Source of the DNA: CAYXDO01 sp964463485
Lineage (GTDB): Bacteria > Myxococcota > Kuafuiibacteriia > Kuafuiibacteriales > Kuafuiibacteriaceae
Length of the DNA: 64,000 bases
Reading direction: 5' to 3'
Assembly: GCA_964463485.1 (NCBI GenBank)
Contig: CAYXDO010000009.1
Location: 1 to 64,000, forward strand
Every line of letters begins with the position of its first letter. The stretch's first letter is position 1. Positions 44,537 through 52,612 of the stretch are shown here, piece after piece. The notes below the pieces were generated by a model. It was given only the letters and a program-made list of their open reading frames with translations. It was not told where the DNA came from and searched no databases. The translations under genes and the position numbers were made by a program.

Positions 44537-47500
44537 TCACTCGCGCGCGCGCCGCGTGGCCCGCTTGGATCGCCGCCGGCTCGGGGCGGGCGCCTCGATC
44601 GCCTCGGGATGCTCGAGCACGCGCAGAATCGCGGGCCCGTGTTTGCCTGCGGTCGTTGGACCTACCCCGCTGACGCCGAGCAGGGTCGCCTCCGACCTGG
44701 GGTTTTTTTCTGCGATCGCGTAGAGCGCCCGGTCGGACAGGACCCGAAACGCGGGCACTCGCAGCCGGCGCGCCTCGCTGAGGCGCCACCGCTTGAGCGC
44801 TGCTGCCCGCTCCATGGCGCCTGGGTCGAGCGGGTGCAGGTCGACCGCTTTCTTCGAACTCCGTCGCTTCGCCTCGGTCATGGCCGAACGTGCTTTCGAA
44901 GGCGAGGCCTTCTGAGTCTGCCCGCGCGTGCTCCGCTTCCGCTCGCTCGAAGAAGCCGCCGTCTCCGAGAAGGTCAGCCGCGCGATATCGGCCGCCGTGC
45001 TCGAGCGGCCGCGAGGAGTGAGGGTCACGCGATCGTATCGAATCTGTTTCCCGTCCTTTTCGAACTCATCCTCGCGAATCGTGACCCAGTCTGCTCGCGC
45101 CAACGCTCCCAGACCTCGATCGAGCGCGCGGCGATCGATGCCCACGGGTTCCAAGACTTCCCGGTGAATGGCTCCGGCCGAGACACTAAAGCGCTCTTTC
45201 AAGAAAAAAACGACCTTGGCCACCCAGCGAGCCTCCTCCGCAGACGGAGGCCGATACTCCTGAGCCTTGGACTCTTGGGGCGCGCACTGATCACAAACTC
45301 CACACGGTCCCCGAGTGTCGGTTTCGTCGCCGAAGTGGTCGAGGATCCTCAACATTCGACACCCCGTCGACCGGGCGAAGCGCAAAACCTCCTCATTCTG
45401 TTGGGCGCGATGCGCACGCTGGGCCGGATAGCTCGTGCGAAACCGATCGTCGCCCCGCACGAAGGCGTCGACGTCGACCGCCCGAGCCCCGCCATGAACC
45501 CACAACTTCTCCAACGCTCGCTCGAACACCTCGTCCTTGCCAGAAGGAACCCTCGCCCGGAGCTCCTCCGAGCTCATCGGCTCGTCGCCGAGCTTCTTGT
45601 AGAGGGCCTCGAGGACTGAGTCCGGCGGGTACTCGAGCTCCCGAAAGAACTCATGCAGCTTCGTGTCCGCGTAGGACTGGAGCAAGATCGCTCGGGCCGG
45701 CTGGCCGTCGCGACCGGCTCGGCCGATTTCTTGATAGTACCCTTCGAGCGTCCCTGGGAGCGCCAGGTGGAGCACCGTGCGGATGTTGGCCTTGTCCACG
45801 CCCATGCCAAACGCGATCGTCGCCACGACGACCTCGAGCTGGCCGCCGAGGAACTCGTCTTGGACGCGACTTCGCACGGACGCGCCCATGCCCGCGTGAT
45901 AGGCCGCCGCTCGCATCGACCTCGACAACGTCTCCGCGAGCGCATCGGCAGACTTCCTGGAAGGTGCGTAGACGATGGCGGGTCGATTCGAACGTTCGCC
46001 GAGCACACGGGCGACCATCTTCTTGCGGTCCTTGGGCGGCAGCTCGACGACCTCGATGGCGAGGTTCTGGCGCCGAAAACCGTGGATGAACTTCCCCGGC
46101 TCGACCAGACTCAGCTGAGTCGCGATATCCTGCTGTACCCGAGGCGTCGCGGTCGCGGTCAGACCTAACACGGGCGCCGGTCGCAGCGCCGGCAGGCGCT
46201 CGCCGATCAATCGATAGTCCGGTCGAAAGTCATGCCCCCACTGAGAAATACAGTGGGCCTCGTCCACCGCGACCAGCGCCGGCCGCACCTTGGCCAGCAT
46301 CTGGATGAATCCCGCCACACGCAACCGCTCCGGAGAGATGTACAAGAAATCCAGCCCGCCCGCGAGGTACTCGCCGCAAACGGCTCGAGAGTCCGACCTC
46401 GACATGCCGGAGTGAATTCGCTCCGCGCGCACTCCCAACTTCTTGAGCTTGCCCACTTGGTCGTCCATCAGCGCGATCAACGGGCTGATCACGATCGTCG
46501 TGCCTCCGCGAACCAAACCCGGGAGCTGATAACACAGCGACTTGCCGGCGCCCGTCGGCATGACCAGCAAGGCATCACTCCCCCGCACCACCGCCTCACA
46601 CACCTCACGCTGATGCGGACGGAACGAGGCGTGCCCGAAGGTGTCCCTCAGCAGCCGATCGAGGGACCGCTCGGAGGGTTCGATCCGCAGGTGGGTCGCC
46701 GCGGATCGAGGCGACTCGGGTTCCGGAGGAGACTCACGATCGCTTTGGAGCCCAAATTCGCGGCCGCGACCCGATGGGCCATGTTCCCGCTGGGGCGACG
46801 CGCGATCGCGGCGAGACGAGTCGGCCTCACGTCGGGGTGGCTCTCGTCGCGGTGACTCGGGTCGCGGTGACTCGGGTCGCGGTGACTCGGGTCGCGGTGA
46901 CTCGGGTCGGTCGGGGTGGAGTGACTCATCAACCCACGGGGGGGACTCAGCTTCCCACGGGGGCGACTCGTCATTACCTTGGGGTAACTCGTCATCCCAA
47001 GGGGGCGACTCAGTCACCCACGGGGGTAACTCGGACACCCGTGAGGGTGGCGACTCAGGCTCGATCTTGGTCGACTCGCGGTGGGATCGCGGTGGCTCGC
47101 CTATCGGCCGCGCGGGCGTCTTGGACGCGGGAGAGTTGGAGCTGCCCGGACTCGGCTCGGTCAGAGCTCGACCCACCACGCTCCTCACCCAAGCTTCGAT
47201 CCCTCGCACGAACCCATCCAGCGGCTCGCGGCCCTCGCGAATAGCGGCCAGGCGGGCCTCCCACTGCCCCGTCATGATCGGGCTCTTGACGTCCGGGTGC
47301 ACGGCGTCGACGAGGTCTCTGCCCCTTTTTGTCGCAGTCAGCACCTTTCCGTCGCGAACGATGTACCCCCGATCGATGAGGGTCTCGATGATCGAAGCAC
47401 GCGTGGCGGGCGTACCCAGGCCGTGCTCGCGCATCGCCTTGGAGAGCTCCCGGTCCTCGAGGGCCTTCCCCGCCGTCTCCATCGCGGTGAGCAGCGTCGC

Positions 47501-49012
47501 GTCGGTGAGTCTCTTCGGCGGCCGAGTCTGCTTCTCCTCGATGACTACGTCCCTTACGACCCGGGCCTGCCCCTCGGCCAGTCCTGGCGGGAGCACCGCC
47601 TCCCGATCCTTCTCCGGATCTCGCCGCGGGGCGATGTCCAGAACCTTCCAACCCAGCTGCTCGGTCACCGTGCCGGTGGAGAGAAAGGAATCGGTGGCTT
47701 CGTCCGAGGTCACTCGCGTGACCACGGAGGTCACCGCGAGCACCAAATCGGGATGCCACGCCTCGAGGAGTCGCCGGCAGATCAGGTCGTACACCTGAGC
47801 TTCGTCCCGAGCGAGCTCGACGCTGCTGGGGCTCTTTGGCGTGGGAATGATGGCGTGGTGGTCGGACACCTTCTGATCATCGACGAAGCGCTTGCCGAGC
47901 GGCCGCGTCCCTGAGCCCTGGGCCACCAAGCCTGAGTAGTTGGGTGCCACGACGGAGACGATGGCCGATAACGTGGGCTCGACGTCGGCGGAGAGGTGCC
48001 TGCTGTCGGTGCGCGGATAGCTAATCAGCTTGTGAACCTCGTACAGTCGCTGCGCGACCTCGAGAGTACGTTGGGCGCTCAGCCCGAACAACCGGTGCGC
48101 GTGCCGCTGGAGCTCAGTGAGATCGTACAGGAGCGGCGGGGGGTACCGGCGAAGCTCCTGTTCCACGGAGTGGATTTGGGCCTGACGTGTTTGCAGCACG
48201 CGAGCGCGAATGGCTTCGGCGTGAACGCGATCGGGCGGCAGCCGCATCGACTGCTTCTGCTGCTCCTTCGACCTGCCCGAGGTCGGATCGAACCAAGTGC
48301 CGGAATAGGGCTTGGCAGCGGCTTGGCGCTCCGGGCCGGGGACCCCGAAGGTCGCAATCACCTCGACGTAGTCTTCGGGGACGAAATTCTCGATCTCGCG
48401 ATCTCTGTCGACGATCATCGCGAGCGTGGGGGTCTGGACTCGTCCGACGGACAAGACGTCATCGGATCCCTTGGAGAGCGTGTAGGCCCGCGTGAGGTTC
48501 ATTCCGACCAGCCAATCGGCGACGGATCTCCCGCGGGCGGCGGCGGCGAGGCCGTCGAACTGAGTCTGGGGCTTGAGGTTCGCGAAGCCCTTCTTGATGG
48601 CGTCGGAGGTCAGCGAGGAGATCCACAGTCGTCGAACTGGCTTGGCGCACCGCGCCGCTTCGTAGACATAGCGGAAGATGAGCTCACCTTCGCGCCCGGC
48701 GTCGGTGGCACAGATGATCTCGTCGACGTCTTTGGCGTTGATGAGTCGCGCCACGATCTCGAACTGCGGCCGAGTACGCTCGAGCACGGTGAGGGGCCAG
48801 CGCCGAGGAATCATCGGCAGAGTCTCTATTCGCCAGGATCGCCAGGCTGGGTCGATGCCGGGCGGCTCTGCGAGCCCGACCAAGTGTCCGATGGCCCAGG
48901 TGACTCGGAACCCATGGCCCTCGAAGAAGCCGTCGCGGCGGGAGGAAGCTCCGATCGCCGCCGAGAGGTCGCGCGCCACGGAGGGCTTCTCGGCGACGAC
49001 GACCGCGGGCAT
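44537..49012 (-). CDS. Topoisomerase III-RecQ-HRDC fusion protein
   Basis: One 1491-residue open frame. Residues 1-615 are a type IA topoisomerase of the TopB kind: TOPRIM with Glu8 (VVVAEKPSVARDL) and D104-x-G-x-E108 (DAGREGE), and the catalytic Tyr332 in LISYPRTDS. Residues 616-780 are a Pro/Glu/Ser/Arg-rich linker with repeats. Residues 781-1245 are a RecQ helicase: MPTGAGKS, VDEAHCISQWGHDFRPDYR, IAFGMGVDK, QEIGRAGRDG, and zinc ligands at Cys1218, 1237, 1240 and 1243. A winged-helix RQC region (1250-1335) and an HRDC domain (about 1402-1470) follow. Each part is full length (E. coli TopB 653, RecQ 609). All expected catalytic residues are there; Gly106 for Asp in DAGRE is known from other bacterial TopB. 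The natural role of such a pair is decatenation and dissolution of joint molecules. The start is the ATG at 49012. Confidence 0.95.
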   Translation of the reverse strand: MPAVVVAEKPSVARDLSAAIGASSRRDGFFEGHGFRVTWAIGHLVGLAEPPGIDPAWRSWRIETLPMIPRRWPLTVLERTRPQFEIVARLINAKDVDEIICATDAGREGELIFRYVYEAARCAKPVRRLWISSLTSDAIKKGFANLKPQTQFDGLAAAARGRSVADWLVGMNLTRAYTLSKGSDDVLSVGRVQTPTLAMIVDRDREIENFVPEDYVEVIATFGVPGPERQAAAKPYSGTWFDPTSGRSKEQQKQSMRLPPDRVHAEAIRARVLQTRQAQIHSVEQELRRYPPPLLYDLTELQRHAHRLFGLSAQRTLEVAQRLYEVHKLISYPRTDSRHLSADVEPTLSAIVSVVAPNYSGLVAQGSGTRPLGKRFVDDQKVSDHHAIIPTPKSPSSVELARDEAQVYDLICRRLLEAWHPDLVLAVTSVVTRVTSDEATDSFLSTGTVTEQLGWKVLDIAPRRDPEKDREAVLPPGLAEGQARVVRDVVIEEKQTRPPKRLTDATLLTAMETAGKALEDRELSKAMREHGLGTPATRASIIETLIDRGYIVRDGKVLTATKRGRDLVDAVHPDVKSPIMTGQWEARLAAIREGREPLDGFVRGIEAWVRSVVGRALTEPSPGSSNSPASKTPARPIGEPPRSHRESTKIEPESPPSRVSELPPWVTESPPWDDELPQGNDESPPWEAESPPWVDESLHPDRPESPRPESPRPESPRPESPRREPPRREADSSRRDRASPQREHGPSGRGREFGLQSDRESPPEPESPRSAATHLRIEPSERSLDRLLRDTFGHASFRPHQREVCEAVVRGSDALLVMPTGAGKSLCYQLPGLVRGGTTIVISPLIALMDDQVGKLKKLGVRAERIHSGMSRSDSRAVCGEYLAGGLDFLYISPERLRVAGFIQMLAKVRPALVAVDEAHCISQWGHDFRPDYRLIGERLPALRPAPVLGLTATATPRVQQDIATQLSLVEPGKFIHGFRRQNLAIEVVELPPKDRKKMVARVLGERSNRPAIVYAPSRKSADALAETLSRSMRAAAYHAGMGASVRSRVQDEFLGGQLEVVVATIAFGMGVDKANIRTVLHLALPGTLEGYYQEIGRAGRDGQPARAILLQSYADTKLHEFFRELEYPPDSVLEALYKKLGDEPMSSEELRARVPSGKDEVFERALEKLWVHGGARAVDVDAFVRGDDRFRTSYPAQRAHRAQQNEEVLRFARSTGCRMLRILDHFGDETDTRGPCGVCDQCAPQESKAQEYRPPSAEEARWVAKVVFFLKERFSVSAGAIHREVLEPVGIDRRALDRGLGALARADWVTIREDEFEKDGKQIRYDRVTLTPRGRSSTAADIARLTFSETAASSSERKRSTRGQTQKASPSKARSAMTEAKRRSSKKAVDLHPLDPGAMERAAALKRWRLSEARRLRVPAFRVLSDRALYAIAEKNPRSEATLLGVSGVGPTTAGKHGPAILRVLEHPEAIEAPAPSRRRSKRATRRARE
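46846..46905 (-). repeat. Four 15-bp tandem repeats in the fusion linker
   Basis: GTCGCGGTGACTCGG occurs four times without interruption (46846-46905). On the minus strand it encodes PESPR four times in the linker between the topoisomerase and helicase parts. Directly before it (46917-47050) lie degenerate 30-bp units that encode ESPPW-(V/E)-(D/A)E-type repeats. Confidence 0.9.
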
Positions 49013-49097
49013 GAACGACCTCTAGCAGAATCACGGGCCCGTGGGACCGAGGAAGATCGGGGATGGGACGGAGTTTGTCACGAGCGGCCGGCGGGGC

Positions 49098-49407
49098 GGT
49101 TCACCGGCGCAGGCTCGCTGCGCTCGCCGCGGTTCACCGGTGCAGGCTCGCTGCGCTCGCCGCGGTTCACCGGTGCAGGCTCGCTGCGCTCGCCGCNNNN
49201 NNNNNNNNNNNNNNNNNNNNNNNNNNNNNNNNNNNNNNNNNNNNNNNNNNNNNNNNNNNNNNNNNNNNNNNNNNNNNNNNNNNNNNNNNNNNNNNNTGCG
49301 CTCGCCGCGGTTCACCGGTGCAGGCTCGCTGCGCTCGCCGCGGTTCACCGGCGCAGGCTCGCTGCGCTCGCCGCGGTTCACCGGCGCAGGCTCGCTGCGC
49401 TCGCCGC
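49098..49407. repeat. 33-bp minisatellite interrupted by the assembly gap
   Basis: Three 33-bp units (49098-49196) of the form GGTTCACCGG(C/T)GCAGGCTCG + CTGCGCTCGCCGC run into the N block. After the gap come the last 12 bases of a unit and three more complete units (49309-49407), followed by a decaying one. Units differ only at the C/T position. 33 is a multiple of three, so the array leaves long open frames on both strands that I treat as non-coding. It fills the divergent spacer between the topoisomerase-helicase gene and the OB-fold lipoprotein gene (49013-49483); I see no other feature there. Confidence 0.93.
49197..49296. other. Assembly gap (100 N)
   Basis: Exactly 100 N, the usual placeholder for an unknown length. 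It lies inside the 33-bp tandem array, so the true number of repeats is unknown. Confidence 0.99.
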
Positions 49408-49483
49408 GGTTCGCCTGCGCCTCTCGCCCGATCGCCAATCCGACGGATTGCCGAATCCGCAAGGTGGATGCGACGACCCGCGC

Positions 49484-51145
49484 ATGTTTTCGCTCCACGC
49501 TCGACTGTTCTGTACGGCCCTGCTGTTCACGGCTTGCTCGGAGCCCCGTCGCCCCTCGAGCTCCACGGGGACGCCAAGGGCGGACGCGGGGTCTGAGTTC
49601 GATTCAGGCCCGCTCCATCTGCCAGACGCACATGGCTTGACGGACGCAAGTGGCTTGGAGGTTGGCCCGCGCCCGGACGCCGGGACTGCTCCGCGCGACT
49701 CGGGCTTCGACGACGGCGGCCTCGTCGCTTCGCCGTGTGGTGCTTTCTCGGAGCTGACGGTCTGCGACCTCAAGCTCGCGTCGAGCCCGCGCCACCCTGC
49801 GCTCGGGTCGACGGTCTCGGTCATCGAGCTCGGCGTGACGGCGCTCTTCGCGCCTTCGACCTCGGTCAGCGGCTTCTTCGTGCAAGACCTCCGCACGACG
49901 GCGAGCTCGAACGGGCGATACTCAGGCATTTTGGTCACCTACCCAACGACGGCCCCCATTCTGCCGCCGAGCGTGGGTGATGTGGTCGAAGTCGATGGGA
50001 CGACGATCGACGTGCTGGGTCAGCTCCAGATCTCGGCGACGGCGGTCCGAACGGTGCGCTCGGCGCTGGTCGACCCCACCGTCGCCGACCCTCTCCTGAT
50101 CTCGACGGGAGGGGCCGACGCTGAGGCCCTGGAGGGTGCGCTCGTGGAGGTGCGCGGCGTTACGGTGGCGAGCACCGACGTGATGGTTGGCGGGAGCTCC
50201 GTGTTCGGGGCGATCCAGGTCGACGGTGGGTTGATCATCTCGAACTCGGCGAGAGTATTGCCGACAGTGGCAGTGGGTGAGCGGTTCCTCTCGATTCGAG
50301 GCGTGCTCCGAAGAGGGACCGCGGCGTACGAGGCCGGCGCGTCCCTCTTGACGCCCCGCGCGGCGTCGGACGTGGAGCTCGAGACTCAGGCGACCGTGGC
50401 GAGGAATCTCGCGGTGCTGCTCGATCCAGCGGCGCCGGGCTACTCGGCGGGCTGCTCGAACCCAGACGGGACGGCGGTGGTCGGACGCTGTGTACAGGTC
50501 GAGCTCAGTGGGTTGATCGTCACTGCTTCGGGAGGGTACGTCTCGAACAACCTGCGATCGCTGTGGGTTCAAGACCCGAGTGATTCGGACCGGAGATTCG
50601 CGGGAATCAAAGTGGTCTACAACCGAAATCAGCTCCTCGACGTGCCGGTCGCGGGCGAGCGCGTCGACGTGCTCGGTGAGGCGATCGAGTACCGAGGTGG
50701 GATGCAGATTCAGTATCCGACGATCACTCGGCTCGGTTCGGCGACTCCGATCGATCCGGCGGAGGTCGATCCGTTCGACCTCGGCCAGAGCTCGGTTTCG
50801 GCGCGGGCGTACGCCGGGAGCCTCGTCCGGATCCGGAACGTGAGTGTGACGACTCCCTGTGTCGCGGACGAGCTCGACCGGGATCACGGCGAGTGGGTCG
50901 TGACCGGCGGGGTGAGTATCGGGACGGCGTTCGATTATACGTACAATGGCGACATTCGGCCCTCCGGAGTGATTTGCGTAGACGGGAGCGGTCTGCCGAC
51001 CGGGGCTTGCTCGTGCGCGGCCCGGTCTCGCCCCAACGACCTGCGGACCTTGGGTGACTTGTTCACGGCCCTGACGGGAGTGCTCGATTTTTCGTTCGGG
51101 GCGTACCATCTCGAACCCCGGGGTGACTTCGACCTGGAGCGATGA
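49484..51145 (+). CDS. Putative lipoprotein with OB-fold-like repeats
   Basis: A 553-residue protein from the ATG at 49484. The signal sequence ends in LLFTAC (lipobox), followed by an Asp/Pro-rich tether. The body has at least two similar units with SGFFVQDL ... YSGILVTYPT ... PSVGDVVEVDGTTIDVLGQLQI and LWVQDPSDSDRRFAGIKVVYN ... VAGERVDVLGEAIEYRGGMQI. This resembles the OB-fold modules found next to extracellular nuclease domains (YhcR/ExeM group). No nuclease catalytic domain is present, so it may bind nucleic acid or only share the fold. The longer frame to 47996 is an artefact of the repeat array. Confidence 0.75.
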   Translation: MFSLHARLFCTALLFTACSEPRRPSSSTGTPRADAGSEFDSGPLHLPDAHGLTDASGLEVGPRPDAGTAPRDSGFDDGGLVASPCGAFSELTVCDLKLASSPRHPALGSTVSVIELGVTALFAPSTSVSGFFVQDLRTTASSNGRYSGILVTYPTTAPILPPSVGDVVEVDGTTIDVLGQLQISATAVRTVRSALVDPTVADPLLISTGGADAEALEGALVEVRGVTVASTDVMVGGSSVFGAIQVDGGLIISNSARVLPTVAVGERFLSIRGVLRRGTAAYEAGASLLTPRAASDVELETQATVARNLAVLLDPAAPGYSAGCSNPDGTAVVGRCVQVELSGLIVTASGGYVSNNLRSLWVQDPSDSDRRFAGIKVVYNRNQLLDVPVAGERVDVLGEAIEYRGGMQIQYPTITRLGSATPIDPAEVDPFDLGQSSVSARAYAGSLVRIRNVSVTTPCVADELDRDHGEWVVTGGVSIGTAFDYTYNGDIRPSGVICVDGSGLPTGACSCAARSRPNDLRTLGDLFTALTGVLDFSFGAYHLEPRGDFDLER

Positions 51146-51164
51146 GATCGCCGGCGAACGAGTA

Positions 51165-51731
51165 TCAGGCCTGCGGTCGTGGATTCGCCTCGGGCTTCGG
51201 TAGAGATCCGCCGATCCTCTTCACGAAGCGATGGACCCGATGAAACCACTTCGTGTTCGGCAAGAACATCAGCGGGCACTCACCGGCCACGAGTGACAGT
51301 CCAAGAGCCTCGGCTTCGCGAACCGCTTCGTCGCTGACCGCACCCTGACCGGTCGCGCGATGGAGCCAGACATGTCGAACGCCCGCGATGCCGCATGCTC
51401 GCACGACGTCCGCGGATGCCTTCGCGGGCACCATGACGAGCGCGGCGTCTGGTTTTGGATCGACTTTGTCGACGCTCGGAAAGGCCGGGAGGCCCGCCAC
51501 TTCGGAGGCTTCCGGATGGACTGGGACGACCTCGTAGCCGCTCGACTGGAGCTCCTTCATCACCAGGCGGCTGAAGTCATCGGGATTTCGGGAGGCTCCG
51601 ACGAGCGCGATACGCTTCTGTTCGAGGAACTCCTCGATGGGTTTCCAGGTTTGCACGTCGCGGTCGAGCGCAAGGAACGGGCCGATGGGAGGGTCGGAAG
51701 AGTACGGTGAATCGGAGCGAAAGGGTCGCAC
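51165..51731 (-). CDS. CoA-binding domain protein (YccU-like)
   Basis: A 188-residue protein whose core (about residues 33-165) is the CoA_binding Rossmann domain: IALVGASRNPDDFSRLVMKEL, VPVHPEASEVAGLPAF, AALVMVPAKASADVV and VWLHRATGQGAVSDEAV. The family binds CoA but its role is not settled. The start is unclear: GTG at 51731 is the longest, and GTG at 51653 gives the family length of about 160. It converges on the OB-fold lipoprotein gene. Confidence 0.88.
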   Translation of the reverse strand: MRPFRSDSPYSSDPPIGPFLALDRDVQTWKPIEEFLEQKRIALVGASRNPDDFSRLVMKELQSSGYEVVPVHPEASEVAGLPAFPSVDKVDPKPDAALVMVPAKASADVVRACGIAGVRHVWLHRATGQGAVSDEAVREAEALGLSLVAGECPLMFLPNTKWFHRVHRFVKRIGGSLPKPEANPRPQA

Positions 51732-51794
51732 ACCCGACGCAAGCCGTGCGTCGCTTGGGGTCTTGGTCGCGAAGTTGCGAATCCGATGAGTCCG

Positions 51795-51838
51795 GTCACC
51801 CCGAGCCTGTCGAGGGGCTCCGGGAAGTTCGGGATGAC
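51795..51838. repeat. Short inverted-repeat element (about 44 bp)
   Basis: GTCACCCCGA and TCGGGATGAC bound a segment with GCCTGTCGAGGGGCTCCGG; the termini are 9/10 inverted repeats. The GAGCCTGTCGAGGGG core is a pattern that I know as a widespread intergenic repeat in many bacterial groups (from memory). Confidence 0.65.
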
Positions 51839-51902
51839 CCAGACGGCGAACTGGTTCGCCTACTCCGCTGCGGCCTTGATGTCGCGGTCGATGCTCGGGG
51901 CC

Positions 51903-52088
51903 TCAGACTTCCGGTATCCCAAGGTCACGGCAGATCTTCTTCGCCAGGAAGTCGTTGATCTCGGTGTGCCTCGGCACCGTGGAGGTCCGCGTTCTTGTGG
52001 AATCGACGTAGACCGAGTGCCTCGACCCTTCACGGAGCAGGGTGCAGCGGTGCGCTTCGAGGTGCCGGATGAGACTCCTACGTTTCAA
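51903..52088 (-). CDS. hicA: HicA-type mRNA interferase toxin
   Basis: A 61-residue HicA toxin. The sequence LIRHLEAHRCTLLREGSRHSVYV has the catalytic His, and VPRHTEINDFLAKKICRDLGI is the C-terminal family motif. It begins with TTG at 52088, and that codon overlaps the HicB stop as TTGA; there is no ATG or GTG that fits, so the TTG is the likely start. The gene is too short and its start too unusual for simple gene finding. Confidence 0.87.
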   Translation of the reverse strand: MKRRSLIRHLEAHRCTLLREGSRHSVYVDSTRTRTSTVPRHTEINDFLAKKICRDLGIPEV

Positions 52089-52309
52089 GCGGCGGTGATC
52101 GTCACTTGCTCTCGGACGACGCTTTGCTGGCCGAGCATCTCCTCCAGCAACATCCGTTGGCTCGAAACGATGAGTTCGACCGCCTCGATCAGGTTCTCGC
52201 GAGCCTCGTCCAGCGTGGCCCCTTGAGCGTTGGCTCCGGGAAGCTCGGCCAGGAAGGCGATGTAGCCTTCGGGGACCTTCTGAAAGAGAGCCGTGGCCTC
52301 GATTTTCAT
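52085..52309 (-). CDS. hicB: HicB-type antitoxin
   Basis: A 74-residue HicB antitoxin: the N-terminal partial RNase H-like fold (MKIEATALFQKVPEGYIAFLAELPGANAQG) and EARENLIEAVELIV are typical. The C-terminal DNA-binding domain found in longer HicB is missing, so this is a short form that may not self-repress by itself. It precedes hicA on the same strand with TTGA coupling. The ~300-bp spacer to the lipid kinase gene (52310-52612) has no feature I can support. Confidence 0.86.
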   Translation of the reverse strand: MKIEATALFQKVPEGYIAFLAELPGANAQGATLDEARENLIEAVELIVSSQRMLLEEMLGQQSVVREQVTITAA

Positions 52310-52612
52310 GCACTCATCCTTTCGACCGATCGGTCCGGTCGTCTCCTACGGCTGCCATGGACGACCGGCGGAGTCAATGGTGGGGGGTTTATGTTAGGCC
52401 TCGACTCGAAGAGAGTTAAGTAAAGGCGATTGCCATGAGTAATCCGGTCAAGCTTCGCGAAGCGAACGAACTGGAAAATCGGAGGCCAATCCGATGCTCT
52501 CGGAGCTTCGCTTCGTGCGACTTTCTCCGCGCGCTCGAAGGCAGACTTTCCGTGAGCGAGCCTTCGGCCCTTGACCCTTGACTTTGGCGCTCGTTCGCTC
52601 GACCTCGTCGGC

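Noticed and set aside
48690..48705. Loss of the second TOPRIM Asp (Gly106) in the topoisomerase as a sign of inactivity
   Set aside because: DAGREGE occurs in other active bacterial TopB proteins as I recall, and the remaining acidic residues and the Tyr are present.
49098..49407. CRISPR array
   Set aside because: Units of 33 bp are contiguous and identical with no spacers, and no cas genes are near.
47996..49483. A long plus-strand frame that seems to extend the OB-fold lipoprotein upstream by ~500 residues
   Set aside because: It is antisense to the topoisomerase part of the fusion and crosses the N gap through the 33-bp array, whose length is divisible by three. The lipoprotein signal peptide begins at 49484.
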